A stretch of 64,000 bases of DNA from Daldinia sp. FL1419 (GCA_025201765.1 MU623355.1:1-64000); one strand, 5' to 3'; shown: positions 12,166 to 25,007, counted from the first letter of the stretch. A program made the numbers and translations. Notes: generated from the sequence alone by a model not told the origin.

Positions 12166-12768
12166 TCAAGTCGTTTGACTTGACCCAGCACTACATGGTT
12201 TTATTATATTAGCATAGTTGATCCCATAACACTTCGACCGTCCAAACTTACCAAACAAATCACAATAACTAGTAAAAACTACATAAAGACCAAATTCCTT
12301 GGAATTAGACATTTTCAATTTCCAGATTATCCTTTGCGGTAATATCAAGATAGCAATGTCAAGTACGATATTTACAGCAATGGCAGTGATCACCCAAAAT
12401 GGCTACAGCCTAGTTAACGAATAAGGGTTTTACGTTGAACTAGGTAGAATGATAAGAATCTTACGTATGCCAAAATCATCAAGTCTATTGGTAGTTGATT
12501 AGCCCTAGCCAGCCCTGCGATCGATCGTGGCTTATTTACAGTCTCCGATATGTTTCCGTTTCATCTTGAAAAACTTCATGCATATTCTGACTCCTAAGCA
12601 TGTCGCCCCTACCGCCAAGCAGATAAATATCACAACTAGAGACACTGTACTCTTGTTTTTTGGGTGGTCAAAATTTGGTGTAATGCCGGGCGGTGGGTCA
12701 AGGGCAGGAGTATTCAATCTGTTCTCAAGATCGGAAGGCGATAAATGAGAAAAGCCAAGGTCTGACAT
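12166..12768 (-). pseudogene. Decayed rhodopsin-like integral membrane protein
   Basis: An N-terminal piece (12768-12532) has the PPPGITPNF segment and the first membrane helix (TVSLVVIFICLAVGATCLGV) ending near KHIGDCK. This is the layout of fungal seven-helix 'rhodopsin domain' proteins. A second piece (about 12400-12166) reads FWVITAIAVNIVLDIAILIL followed by PQRIIWKLKM, the later helix/loop of the same family. Only about 135 bp with stops lies between them, where family members carry several further helices. The gene has lost its middle and is broken. Family assignment is by pattern only. Confidence 0.6.
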
Positions 12769-15700
12769 CTTGGTTTTGCGGATGGAGAGAACAATTGATC
12801 GGCGACATCAAACTAATAATACCAAAAGAAAAACTAGTAAGTGGATACCTTCCTCGAGAGGGATATATGATGATCGACAAGTTGCGAAAATGTGAGCATG
12901 GAATGTTGACTATGATTGATTTCATTATTGTACATATAATATATGGTTAACTACCGACGTAGTCTCACCACTGACGGTGAGAGTGGCGGGACATTTGATA
13001 CCGGACTGGTTAACTGTAGGCTGAGTTGATCAGGATTTGTGAATGCATACTGGCGTTGCACACTGATCACTCAGGTAAGCTTTGGGTTGCATCCGAACTT
13101 CCAACGCGGCCTACTTAATTCTCCGTCTAGATAGGTGGGAAGTACTAATCTATTTATCTGAATGCTGTGACGGTATATAAATTGGTACCTATATCCTTCC
13201 TATAATGAGATACCTTCCAACACTTTAGTCACGCAGTGTTGAGAAAGCCGGTACAAAAACCCCTATTTTGCTTATGCGCCGACCCCCACTTCCCCGCGCC
13301 AGCATTTCCAGGAGTGTCGACAGGATGAATGTCTTGCGATTGAGAGTATTCGTAGGGTTGTTAAGCCCTATGATACGTTGCCGACCTATTGTTTAAGCCT
13401 CAACTCCAACAACTTGAACACACCAAGCACGAATGTGGTATTGGGTAACTCGGTGCCCCATACGCCATACAACATAAAGCATACGACGTCAAAGACTGGC
13501 TATTCCTGTTTCTACTTGAGCTCGAATTTAGTTTGTGTTATGTGTTGGTTGTCCACGACGACTTGTACTCAAATCGGCTCAATCCAAATAACGTAGAACG
13601 AAACTCCTACGTCGTTCGATTGATTAGATCAAGCGCGGACCTGACTCAGTTTATTATCAGAGCAAGCCTCAGAATCTTACATGGTGCGACATCCGACCCA
13701 GACCGCCTTTGATCTTTTCCTCTTTTGTAGGAGGCTCAACTTAAGCCAATGTCCTAATCGTGATGGGGAAACACCAGAATACCCCCTGCGGCGCTTGTAA
13801 TACGCACAAAGACCTGCGAGTAACACTGTGTCAGGGTTACTACCAACTGCATTATCAAATATTATATTTGATATCAAGATTGTTAATACTTAAATGCCCG
13901 ACTATAGCGATAGAGATTTTAAGAATTATCTGGGTACTTATTCGTAGGAAATTCTACGTATAGGTACACAAGCATTGCATTAAGCACGTAAGGCAGGGAG
14001 TTAAGGTTAATCCCGCAGCGAGGATACGCACGTAAATAAAGAAGAAGAAGAAAAAAAACCCATTTCGCCTTCTGAAACGCGATAGGCGAACATGACGGGA
14101 ATTTAAACACGGGTTACCTATTTACGAAATATTACTACGCCTCTGCGCCTTCCAAGGCTTTGTGCCACCGGATACAGCCCCCACTCTCGGCCCCAACTTG
14201 ACCACCGTCCCGCCAGCCCGCGCGGTTACTCCCCCGCGCTTTCCACGCGTCCTTAATCCTACGTAGCTCTTTCTCTCTCTCTCCATTATGTATAACATAG
14301 GCGAATTTCGCACATAAACAGCCTTGCTACGAGTTCTGGAATTATATAATAAGCGCTGGATTCCTCTTGCCAATTATCCCTTGGGGAAAAATATGAGTTA
14401 AACTAGAGATTTAATATGGCACTGGAATTAGTAACCAGGTACCTAACCTAGGTACCTACCTACTTACCTGCCTCTTATAATTAACATGGCATTGTAGGCA
14501 CTTATGAGGTATATAAACGTACTTCGTCTCAGGCGTATTCATTTCACAGGAATTTCAGAACGCCATCCCAGTTTATACATTCAATTAGGTAGCGCCTGGG
14601 TTACCAATAGAGCATACTTCATACCAGCTCAGAAGAACCCCTTATAAGAAAGGGTTACACCAAGTATAAGATAATTATTAGAATACACAGTTCGATTGAG
14701 CACACTTAAAAAGTAATTATTATTAATTACTGTATGAAAATGAACCTGATCCTCTTGAATACCTACGAAAAACGACCTAAGAGGTATGTATGTCTTCGAC
14801 GAACTACAAGATTTCTAGCAAGGCTATATTGTATCCTCGCTCAGGAGGTAACGGCGATCTACCTTCTAGCCCCGCATACCTATTAATCAAACGACCATCG
14901 CCATGAACGCAATGGCTTCTTATTGACTTCGAATAAGCTCGTGTACGGTGTAAGGCCTGTTCTACCTGGGTTACCTACCGGTGCACTGGTGATTCGCCTA
15001 AGAAGCCGTGCTACGTCACGCCCGCTGGTATACCACGTGGTAACTTACGCCCCGGGAGTGAATAACGAGACGTGACGCCGAGCTTGAGCCCACTTGGTAA
15101 GGCGGGAATTGAGCAAGGTTACACGTCTGGTTGTGCCACGGAATAAATCCAGAACGTCTGAAAACAAATTCACCGCTATTCGAGGAACTCTTATCTACGG
15201 CAACTTGAATTGTTGACGACATTTATCTACACCCAAAGTATTAGTCGTTCTGTGTATTCTCCCCGTGGTCCCAGTGCTATAACTGAATTTAGAGACAATC
15301 CTCAAAGCCGAACAATTTGGGTATTAAAATCGTAGAAATATCATGATGGATAATTACCCAGATACTGTTGAGCTTTACGTAAAACACACTGGGTACCTAC
15401 CTAATATATTTAGGTATTCAGGTGTTTTGGGTGTAGCGAGGATAATACGAATATGGATCTTTAATATAGATCTTCATGGCTAAGGTGATTGAAAAACAAT
15501 AATTCGCCCTCCTAGGTACTACTGGTATTATAAGCTACTGTTTCCATAAAGTTGAAGTTGAGATTGCATATGTTATGTCTTTGGCTATCGGTTCCCAATA
15601 AATGAATTCCTACCGCTAATTAGCATAGTTCCTACTCTATTAACCTTAGAAGTTATTTCACACGTGGTTGGAGGAAGATCTTAATCAAGCACCTAGGTAT

Positions 15701-16441
15701 CTGTACATTCCACACCGAAATATCGAGTCCTCTAATAGGTGGTTGGAATCTGCTAGCTGTTTTGTTTTTGCTTTGTCTTAATACGCTAGAACAGTGTGTT
15801 ATCGGCCTTTGACGATAAGCTGGAAAATGGCTTTTGTTCAGCGAATCACTCAATAATCCATAAAGATACGGTCAAATTCACACATTGTTTATTAAATTAC
15901 TGCGTCCCCATGTATCCAGTGCAAACATCTTCCTCCTATCGTAGCACGTCCAGTATCTGCGTCTCGGATGTCGTGACTGTGCTAGGTAGGTAGGTTGTTT
16001 TATTGTCACACTGATTATATCCTCCCCCTTTTCGCGTCTATCAGCCAATGAATCGTGTAGAATCCTCTTACGGATATAATTGTTTTTCGGTCGAAAATAA
16101 GTCATTTATTCCCTTTGCTTTTTTCCGATTAGTTCCAATATTTCTTCAGCTCTAATGAAGGATTCATAGGATTTCCTGGTCCGTAAAAATTTATTCTATC
16201 TGGATTATTATTATGGTTCCGTATGGAGACTAGATGCCTGTGACCCTAGCTAGCCTCCATGCTCACGTTGCTTACGCACTGCCGCCTTTTCGCATCCTTC
16301 ACATAAGCGTAGGTCCGGTATCCGGTATTTAATCCTCCATCGATTCCAAACTGGTACGCCTTGCGTTCATGTCTTCTCCCTTGCTGCATTCCAAAGATTA
16401 GGACACGATGGCTTTCAAGACGGCGATTGTAAGTAAAGCAT
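12769..16441. other. Long gene-free region
   Basis: About 3.7 kb on which I recognise no gene. Short open frames (for example 13378-13596, 14122-14373, 15653-15853) have no domain and no splice partners that keep phase. Palindromic GGTACCTA/TAGGTACC motifs occur near 14440-14470, 15391 and 15984. Base composition is AT-rich but not extreme. Confidence 0.55.
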
Positions 16442-17785
16442 ATGTCCCCTATCATATACTCAGGAGCTAACTTCTCCAAGTTGGTTATTGCTCTAGCAGT
16501 GCTCATGCCGAGCATCTACGACTTAGCACAGAAGCTACTTTTGATGTACAATAATGCGCCTGGGCGGATTGTTCAGATCAATAATCTCAAGTCGTTTGAG
16601 ATAAAATTTCCGGAAACCATTAGAAGCTGTGAAGATTCCCTACTTGTCCAATCCAAAGGCTTAGCTATCCTTGCTTGCGATCCTGGAAGGGAAGTCTGGA
16701 ATACCGTCATGGTGAGTCTTTTACTTTTTCCCCGCGTAAAATTTGCTTTTTAATATACCTACCTAGATATATGAAAAAGCCGGGAATCCACTCATATGGC
16801 CCACACATTCTAATTTCTACAGGGTATTTTCATTCCGGGACCGGTAGCCAATGCTGAGCTCTATGCCTACAACTATAGCGCTACTGGTTCTCCTGATTCG
16901 GAGTCCTTGACCCGTTTTGAGATTCTAGGATATGACCCAAACGCGGACCTTCATACGCTCGGCATTGCATACGATGAAGATAACTCCCTTCTTTACGTTA
17001 CAAACCATCGCCAAGAGGGCAGGACTATTGAATTGTTCAAGCTAGACCTTGACAAGTTTACGGCTACACATTTCCGAACAATTCGGCACCCCCTTTTCCT
17101 CAGCCCGAACGGAATAGCCCTGCTCAACGACCATGAGTTCCTTGTTACAAACGACCATTACTTCCTCATGGAAAAGTCTCGATTCCTGTCTACTTTGGAA
17201 ACTCAACTAGGTCTGCCTCTTTCTACTGTCTTACACGTGGATATATCGCCCGTTTTGGAGGACCCAGAAAGCCCCGCCAAGGCCGATATCGTTGCTCGCT
17301 TCGCTTTTCCCAACGGCATTGAGCTCATAAACGAAACTACTGTGGCTATAGCCTCAACCACCAACACAGCAGTGTTCTTTTACACCATCAGCAGGCCGGA
17401 GCCAGCTAATTCGAGTTCGCTCACGCTTACTTACAAATCGAGTGCTCAATTCCCTTTTTGGGTTGATAACATCCAGATGTCCGACAATGGAACCCTATTC
17501 GTTGCCGGTCACCCTCATCCTCCGACACTCAGCAAGTATGCCTTTTCCCGTCACAATTGCGGCTCCCCTGAGGTCCTGGCCACTGCGGATGCCTCGTTCC
17601 AGCAATACTGCGAAGATGGCCGGTGTCTTTCTGGAGTCTCCAAATGGACCGAATCTGGAGGCGTCGAGCATCTCTATTTAGGCGACGACTACCCCACTAG
17701 CTCCACGGCTATGTTTGACTCTAAGAGGAAGGTAGGAATCATTTCGAGTTTATATGGTAAGGGTATCATGGTATGGAGAGAATAG
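16442..17785 (+). CDS. Paraoxonase-like lactonase/arylesterase (six-bladed propeller)
   Basis: The exons are 16442-16711 and 16823-17785. The 111-bp intron has donor GTGAGT and acceptor TTTCTACAG. The product is 410 aa. A hydrophobic N-terminal segment (KLVIALAVLMPSIYDLA) may anchor or export the protein. Motifs follow the PON family: SPNGI (about 184-188), TNDHYF (199-204), FPNGIEL (252-258) and VDN (304-306). These correspond to the calcium-binding Asn/Asp residues at the centre of the propeller. The family hydrolyses lactones and aryl esters with Ca2+. Substrate is unknown. The start at 16442 is the first ATG of the open frame; a later Met (16502) is possible. The gene lies alone between eroded accessory sequence and a convergent regulator gene. 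Confidence 0.85.
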
Positions 17786-18372
17786 GATGTCTTCTACCGT
17801 TTTGCCAAGCATTGGGGGAGTCTAGGAGTGTTTCCCAGAACAGATCCATTCGCGGCACTCGACTTATTTGGGGATTTAGACTAAATATAGTGTGATAGGA
17901 TATGCTGCCTTCATAGTTTGGTATCTAGGCAGGAATAGAGAAATGTTATACCTTCATCCCATACAATATTTGGGTTCAGTTATGTTCAGTTATATCTATG
18001 GTTACAAGATAAACCTTAAAGGTTGTCGGAGAGTACACATGGTGGAGATCAAGTGTAGAGTGAATGTAAAGGAGAAGCCTCGTTGCTGTAAATTAGCTGT
18101 AAACGTGTATTAGACTAATGTCGTTTAACCTTCTGACTATCAGCGAAGGAAGATCTACACTCTTAGCACCTACAGACGACTCACCTGGGTCAATAAGACA
18201 TTATGTTGCGATTCTTTTATTAACTAAATAATGTAGACTGTACCAAGAAAGAATCAGCTACTTCCATCACAGTTACAGGTAGGTAGTTGTTGTATAGAAG
18301 CCACGGATAGTATCAGTAGCGAAGTACTTATTTTGACCTTAGGTGCCTAGATGGATTGCTTCAAAGAAAATA
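17786..18372. other. Convergent intergenic region
   Basis: It contains the 3' ends of the paraoxonase-like gene and the Zn2Cys6 gene. No gene is recognised. One short AGGTAGGTAG element lies near 18278. Confidence 0.55.
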
Positions 18373-20467
18373 TTACTCCCCAACTGCTTCGTTAGCCCTG
18401 TGAAATGTTTGCTTTAAGTCATTTCTCGCAGTTTGAACAGTTTTGGCACTCTGGGGCAACTCGTCCAAGGCCTTCAACAATATTGAAGAAAGATAGGAGT
18501 AATTCTCGTGCTTAATCCTGCCTTGGCAGTATTCGCGGCTGATGATTTTACTCATTAGAAGTATGCAGTCGACAACACGATTGGGATACGGATCAATGGC
18601 TATAAGTGATACTGCTGTATGTTCTTCGGGAAATTTGACCATAACGTCAGAGTGAGTACCTCCTGATTCTTTTCTTGATCTGTATAGAGTATATGTGTTC
18701 TCCAAACCAAACTTGAGGACGTTGAATGATTCGTGTTCGGCATCTTGTTGTGCTTCAGTTATCTGTGATAAAAGATCGAAGCGATTTGCAAGTGTTAAGG
18801 CGTTGGAGAGCATCAAAATTCCTAAATTATACTGTAGATTGACCTCGTACCAGGCCAGTCGGACCAATTGGTCTAAGAAAAGAAGCCGTTTTTGAAGGTC
18901 ATTGAGTAGAGGACGAATGGAAGTTTTAAATATATCGAAAGCATCAAGAAACGCATTCCACACAAATGAAACAGCTTCATCATCTACCCCTTCTCTAAGT
19001 GCTTCCTTTAATGATGTGATATTCTTCCAGATGTAAAGCGTGCAAACAGCGGTGGTAGTGATAATTCGAAAGGCTACGCCATCGGACATATCAAAACTAT
19101 TGATATGCCAATAATCCTTCTGAGAATGCAAAACGTCTACTAAGAACGCTTTGGTCAAACGCCATGTAGGTTCCGAGCAAGCTCCATTTAACCCTGAAGT
19201 CAACGAAGTCCTGATATTCAAGGCCAAAGAGTTTGAGGTATCCCAAATAACTGCTGCCCAATAAGCCCGGCCCTCGAAGTCTAGATAAGTCTGCGCGGGC
19301 CTGGGAACGGAAGCTGGGCTGGCCAATATATCTACCCAGGCTGATATCTCCGACACGCGTGGGCTGTGGCTTAAGTTCCGCTCCCTAAGTCTCTGTATCT
19401 GCAATAAAGCAGTCTGAATACATACTAATCCACTGATGCCATCTGATTCTTCGTCCTCGGAAATGCCCACGGGTATGGGCGTTTGGGCGAATATGTATAG
19501 TGTGAGGGCTGACCGATAGGATACGAAATTGACAACTTTCAACATGCATTTTCTAGCCCTGCGCCAATTTTCCCTAACTAAATCTTCGATCTGGTCTTTA
19601 GTTAGACCGTTTTTATGTGATACCATCGGAAGCCAATGTACCGTAAAAGACCGGATCACTTGCTTGAGAGACTGATTAAGTTGAATATTTTTTTGCTGTC
19701 TTCTTCTGTCTATCTCAGGCTCGGATCCGGAAGCTTGACAAGTAATTGTGTTATCTATATCGGCGTCGAGCTTTGCGAAAAGCTCCGTTGGGGGGATGCA
19801 AATTTGACTCGTTGGATCATTCCTGTTCTTGTTAGGAGACAGACTAATAACTGTTTTAAACGAGTCTTTATTAAACGTACACAAACGGGCATCCATCCCT
19901 TCCAACCATGAGACCGAAAATATTTTCAAACCCATGATGAAAAATCCGGTCACACCAATTCGTTAGCAGGGTATCTGCTAAGTCTACTTGGGGCTCAATC
20001 GGGCGCGTGTCCGGCCCGTCGGATAGCGTAGGGTAGTTTGTATCATATTGATCGTCAAGGCTGACGTCTGTATAGGTTTGGGGATCCTGAGGAATGCTTT
20101 GGTCGCAGTTCTGTTCCTCTGTAGGAAAAGAAGCTACCTGTCTAGGTGGTTCATGGGGAATAGCAGGATCCGCCTCAGTAGAAGGCGAGTAAGATACTAA
20201 AGGCTTTCTTTTTACGGAGTTTATCCACTACATAAAGTTAGAAATAGGTAATTCATGTATGCGGAGAATCATCTATATATATGAAGCATTACCCCTTACC
20301 TCAAATGTACATAATTGTGTTCTTAGAGCACATCTCGAACACGAACCCGTCCAATCCACTTTTCCCGGTTGATAACCCCGTTTTGAGGCGTCGCAAGCAA
20401 CTCGCGAACGACGGCAAGCATCACAACTAGAAAACTGGGTTCTTTTTTGGAAACTATTATTTCGCAT
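18373..20467 (-). CDS. Zn2Cys6 fungal-type transcription factor
   Basis: The three-exon model is 20467-20300, 20227-19881 and 19822-18373 (654 aa). Intron 1 is 72 bp (GTAAGG...TATGTAG). Intron 2 is 58 bp (donor GTACGT, TCCTAAC branch, acceptor AACAG). Exon 1 carries the binuclear zinc cluster: CDACRRSRVAC, then a longer-than-usual spacer, then CSRCALRTQLC, giving six cysteines in order. Exon 2 encodes an acidic/Pro-rich linker ending LTNWCDRIFHHGFENIFGLM, and GCPFV is completed across intron 2 into NDPTSQICIPPTELF. This segment and the following helical region match the middle homology region of this regulator class. It is expected to be a nuclear, sequence-specific DNA binder. The next gene on the same strand (NmrA-like, ending upstream at 20816) is a candidate target. 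Confidence 0.85.
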
Positions 20468-20815
20468 CGTATAGTTTAATCGTTATATAAGGGGGAAATA
20501 GAGGAATAAGAATAAAAATAAAAATAAAACTAAAACTAAAATGCTATAGAAAAAAAGGAGAAGAGAATATCTGTTAGTTATTCTGAATAATAGACGGACC
20601 TAGTATTAGTAAGCGTCTCTTGGCACAAAATTAGAGACCCGCAAATATAATTATGTATAACCCCTGATCCGGTCCAATTTTGAGTGTTCACGGATCCATA
20701 CACGAATATCTGCCTCTATATAAATATTAATCACAGACATGTATTACAAGAAGCTCTTTTTCGTGACATATCCGCTCCCTTTATACGTCGTCGTAGTTGA
20801 GGCAGAAAATAATCC
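20468..20815. other. Short intergenic region
   Basis: This 348-bp spacer is the promoter side of the Zn2Cys6 gene and the 3' side of the NmrA-like gene. It holds an (AAAAT)n/(AAAACT)n simple tract at about 20510-20542. Confidence 0.55.
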
Positions 20816-21760
20816 TCAATAAGTGTAAACGTTATCCTCCTCCTCCTCCAAGAAGCTCTCCACCAACTTCCTCAACTCATCTTCGCCCAGTTCCTTTATG
20901 CCCAACAACTCATTGTCCAAGTGATCCGAGAAGTTACAGCCATATTCAGGAGTGAATTGGCCGCAGAGGCAGAGCCCGAGTGTTTCCGTTTCAATTCCTC
21001 CCTCGGGATCTTTGGCGGCTAGTCCCACTAAGCATTCTTGTCTGAGCTCTTCCGTATCTTTAACAACCGTATCCCACCCTTTCCCATCCCTATCTTTAAC
21101 ATATTGGATAAGCTGGTTCTGTGTAATGAGAGCTGAATGGACATAGACCATGCGATTTGCCGTCTCGTCCTGATGTGCAATAACACCCAAAACAACCTTT
21201 GCGATGTCAGATAGAAGCGTAGCACTAGACTTAATATCGCCGCCGTTATAAAGAGTTGCAGTATGCTCGGGTATATTCAGGAGAATTTTCTCCTTCAGGC
21301 ACCAATCTAAAAATAATCCGGTAGCAATCGCTGTGTAGGTGAATCCAGGAGTGGATTTAGATTTCTCTTTGAGTCGTCTCTGTGTTTTCACCTTGGTTTC
21401 GCATACAATAGGCAGTTGCATGCATAGAGGATTCGCGGAGTCCATTCCAAACTCAGCTGGGATAAATCGCATCACGCCTGCCGTCACGGCCGCGTCAATC
21501 AGAGGATCCTGGTCGCCCATTGCGGATAGGGCCACACAAGAGACAACAATTTGAGCTCCTACTAGTGCAGCAGTTAAGGACTCGACTGAGTTAAAGTCCA
21601 CTTCTTCAATAGTAAGATTAGGGTGGGGCTTCAACTTGAATGAATTACCACCCCGACGCGTGAGAGCCGTCACACCGAAGCCCGAGCTGAGAAGAGCTTC
21701 AAGAACGACAGTTCCAAGATTCCCTGTAGCACCGGCAAGCGCAACCCGGATTGAAGACAT
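20816..21760 (-). CDS. NmrA/isoflavone-reductase-like NAD(P)-binding protein
   Basis: A single-exon gene of 314 aa. The N-terminus (VALAGATGNLGTVVLEALL) carries the GxTGxxG dinucleotide-binding loop of an atypical short-chain dehydrogenase. The RR after TALT suggests NADPH preference. The block FIPAEFGMD resembles the FxPSEFG motif of plant isoflavone and pinoresinol reductases. A lysine in the ETKVKTQRRLKE segment fits the catalytic Lys of that group. Fungal relatives are either redox-sensing regulators (NmrA type) or tailoring reductases in secondary metabolism. The PSEFG-like motif favours an enzyme. It lies next to a pathway-type regulator gene, which is consistent with a small accessory cluster. 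Confidence 0.88.
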   Translation of the reverse strand: MSSIRVALAGATGNLGTVVLEALLSSGFGVTALTRRGGNSFKLKPHPNLTIEEVDFNSVESLTAALVGAQIVVSCVALSAMGDQDPLIDAAVTAGVMRFIPAEFGMDSANPLCMQLPIVCETKVKTQRRLKEKSKSTPGFTYTAIATGLFLDWCLKEKILLNIPEHTATLYNGGDIKSSATLLSDIAKVVLGVIAHQDETANRMVYVHSALITQNQLIQYVKDRDGKGWDTVVKDTEELRQECLVGLAAKDPEGGIETETLGLCLCGQFTPEYGCNFSDHLDNELLGIKELGEDELRKLVESFLEEEEDNVYTY

Positions 21761-24700
21761 TTTCCTCGGTAGGTGACTATGAAGAGTTTCAGAAGTTCAA
21801 ATAGAGGAGAAATATATTCGGAAGAGAGATATGCTTAGTGCCCTAGAAAGTCACTACACACACACTATGGTGGAAAAGAGGATTCCTGTTATTGTAGTAT
21901 TTAATAATGACGAGAAAAAATTGCCAGTTAGCTTCTGGAAGAGTTGCACGAATATATAGACGTTGATAGAAGCGTACCTACCTATCATAAACCTTGAAGG
22001 GAGAGATGAATCGGTCCCGATAACCCCGTAGGAGTGGGTCTAGAGTATCGGATCCGATCCGGAAGCGTCAAGTCCTCTTCCTACGTCATGAGTCGAAGTT
22101 AAACATGCAATGATATCAACCCTCTTGGGTTTTATCATGAGGTTTCAGCCATAAGTGTTGGTGTACGGTAATCATTGCCTGAGTGAGTTTACCCCAAAGG
22201 CTTTATTTTCGGTAGCACAAGAGAAGGTCTCGGAAGCGCATACTTACCTATCATGATGTCAAGGGGACATCTCGAGTCAGTACAATTGAGTAATATTTGC
22301 ATATGCACTACCGGCGCCTCATTACCGCGCTATGGTGTGATGAAAAGAATACCTTCGCTGAGATTACTTTCATATGCGTTCATGTCGAAGTGATACACGG
22401 CACTTAATGAGCCACAGTGGATACCTGAAATAAGGCATGTAATCATTTAACCCTAAGTGTTTATAAGGGGTGTCTTATTGCATCTACTACTAGGTCCTAT
22501 CTCAACAGATTTATCGTCAGGCCGAAATTTATCTGTAGATTTCAGGCTGAAGGATTATTCCATGCCCTTTAAGTAATGCCCAACATCGTATTGATATAAC
22601 ATAGCGTCTGTGGCGCTGAGGTTCAACATATCTCACCTCATGTACCCGCGGAGTTGCCCCGTTCAGTCGCCATCTGGGACGGGAGAGGCGGGGTAGTATG
22701 CAACTTTTCTCAAGCAAAGATACCTTCAAGAAAGCTGTGGGGCCTTTATTCAACCCATAAGTGTTGGGGGAGCTTGTTTATGTATAACCACGGGAGTACG
22801 TTGTCTGATACGTCTGACATGATATCAATTATACCGCCACGCATATGCTATATACCTAGGTACGTAAGTAGGTAGACCCTTTGGGACCTGGGTTAGATAC
22901 CAAACAAAAACGACGTCGTAATTTCCGACTAGCAATCAAGCCTTATATATACTATATGACATTAGACTAATTAGATAACGGTAGAACTCCGAGTTCATTG
23001 CTCGCCCAGGAGTTGCGAATTATCAGTGTACCTACCTAACAGCATTTGAGTTGGTCGGTTCCTAGGAAAAGGTGATAGATTGTTTTAAAGGAAACACAGG
23101 AATAATTCATTATCATGTGCAATCTACACGTAAATATCAATAAAAGGTACCTACGTGTACCTACGTGTACCTATCCGAACCTCGTACCTGCCGTTCCGAA
23201 ACTTATATAACATAGCAACAGAGGGTTCTTTCGGCTAGAGTAAGGCGACTGCAGTCGCTAAGCCCCTGTTGGCTTAGTTGTAAGGCGTCAAGAAAAGGTC
23301 AGTAAAATCTCTGCACCATCGGTGGTGGGGTTTTCGTAGGTTGCCCGTTCGACCCCCTCCTGGGGTCTGTGGCAACTGAGCTTTTTGCTTTTTGCTATAT
23401 TTTTACGCCGTTTGCAATTCAATAAATCTTTTTTTGCCATGTTATTTGTATACAATACGTCTTTGCTTGTATGTCTATCTAAACGGTAAGCGAAGTGTTT
23501 TGAATAGGTATTGCTAACCAAAATAAAAGGGGGCATATCCAGATATACAATATTAATGGTACAGATCAACGGCGATACCTCCAAAATGTCACTATACTGG
23601 ATTGAATGACAACTACAGTTAATTCTTCTTAACTCTCAGCAATTAGACGGAATTTTCGGGTTTACCCATATGATTGACACAACTCGCGACTAACTAAAGT
23701 GTCATCAACGTAGTAGCAAAGGCATCGCGGATTTATTGATCTATCCTAGGAAGTTGCTTTTAAAGATGTGACTGTCTCCCGATGGCGCGAGGTTATCTCA
23801 TCGATGGTCAAGACAACTTGGAATCCACATCATCCCCTTCCCCAGGGACTCGATTTCTTTTTATCCTTCTCTTGTCAAGGAGCGATACCTACCGGCCGGT
23901 GGGACTCTCGAGTTATGTTGCCGGAAACACATTTTAAGATGTATTTGCGTGATACCGAGTATTACAAGGCGAAAAGGTAGGTAGTATCCCTGAACTTGTA
24001 GTTGATGCGACCTGATGGTATTATAACCGAAGCAGCACATTATCATCAGAGTAAAAACCAGTAAACGGTATTGAACGAGTGTAAGAACTAGTGGAACTAC
24101 TAGAAATCTACTGCGATCTCTCCTGTCTAAGATATTCGACGGCAGAATTCCAGGTACTGATGGCCCTACACCAGAAAACTTCACAGCCCAAGGCCTGAGT
24201 TTCCCGTCAATCCTCCAGAGACCGATATTCTCGGGGATTTCCCAGATATCAACAGAAACGAAGGAAATTATGAAAAGTGATGAGAACCTAAACCCAAGAG
24301 CCTTGAACTAGTAGGCCAAGAGCACCAACGACCGTTCTAACATAGGTAATAAGCTCCTCATTCAACATACAAACATAGCTGTCAATGCTATCAACTAGCT
24401 TGGTAGAGATAGAAGAATTGGCGTCTATATTTTCCGTTAGATTATGAGACTCACTCTTTTATTCTTGGTAGCGCATCGTCGCTGTCGTCCGCATAACTTC
24501 CATCAACTCCTGCCTTATGAGGCATATAAGCTTACGTAACTCTCCCAGCGAATCATTACCGCTTCCGCGTTTCGGTTCGCTTCCGAAGTTCGGATCCGAG
24601 GTCCACATTTAAATAACCTAGGGGTGTAACCTTCCGACGTAAAGCACGGAGTACTGGTTCGTGCCTACTGAATCTGTGATCGTGATAATACATCCAGAGC

Positions 24701-24859
24701 AATCCGAACGTTGCTCTTGCTCCGGGCTAGCACGCATATACCATCTTAAATAATTGAGAGTGATATTTTCCTACTATCCTCAATTCAGTATTCGATCTTA
24801 AACTTATACATCCTCCTCTCACGTATCTCTGTACACTCCCTAGTCGCTTAAGAAGTCGA
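21761..24859. other. Long gene-free region left of the hAT insertion
   Basis: About 3.1 kb without a recognisable gene. It contains palindromic CCTAGGTACGTAAGTAGG-like elements (about 22855), a triplicated TACCTACGTG element (about 23146-23172), and a tRNA-promoter-like pair of boxes near 23268 and 23346. Short open frames (22529-22753, 23288-23584, 23861-24184) have no supportable identity. The last part is the promoter of the split 2EXR gene. Confidence 0.55.
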
Positions 24860-24979
24860 CATGTTGGCCTTTACACTCTTTCCATGTTTACCGGTTGAGT
24901 TACGTTTGTCGATTTGGTAAGTCATTCTCCCTTCCATTATAAAGGTATCTTTCGCCTTGTCTGCTTAGCTCGGTATTCA

Positions 24980-24987
24980 GGTACATT
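24980..24987. repeat. Target-site duplication, left copy (GGTACATT)
   Basis: This 8-bp GGTACATT immediately precedes the left terminal repeat. It is identical to the 8 bp after the right terminal repeat. Eight-base duplications are the hallmark of hAT transposition. Confidence 0.97.
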
Positions 24988-25007
24988 CAGGGTCGCGATC
25001 CATTCCA
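24988..25007 (+). repeat. hAT left terminal inverted repeat
   Basis: The sequence is CAGGGTCGCGATCCATTCCA. It matches the reverse complement of 28612-28631 at 19 of 20 positions (T versus G at position 6). Confidence 0.97.

Noticed and set aside
12693..12950. 85-codon plus-strand open frame
   Set aside because: Overlaps the N-terminal piece of the rhodopsin-like relic on the opposite strand and has no recognisable features.
14122..14373. 83-codon minus-strand open frame rich in Arg and Gly
   Set aside because: Composition follows local base composition; no domain or partner exon was found.
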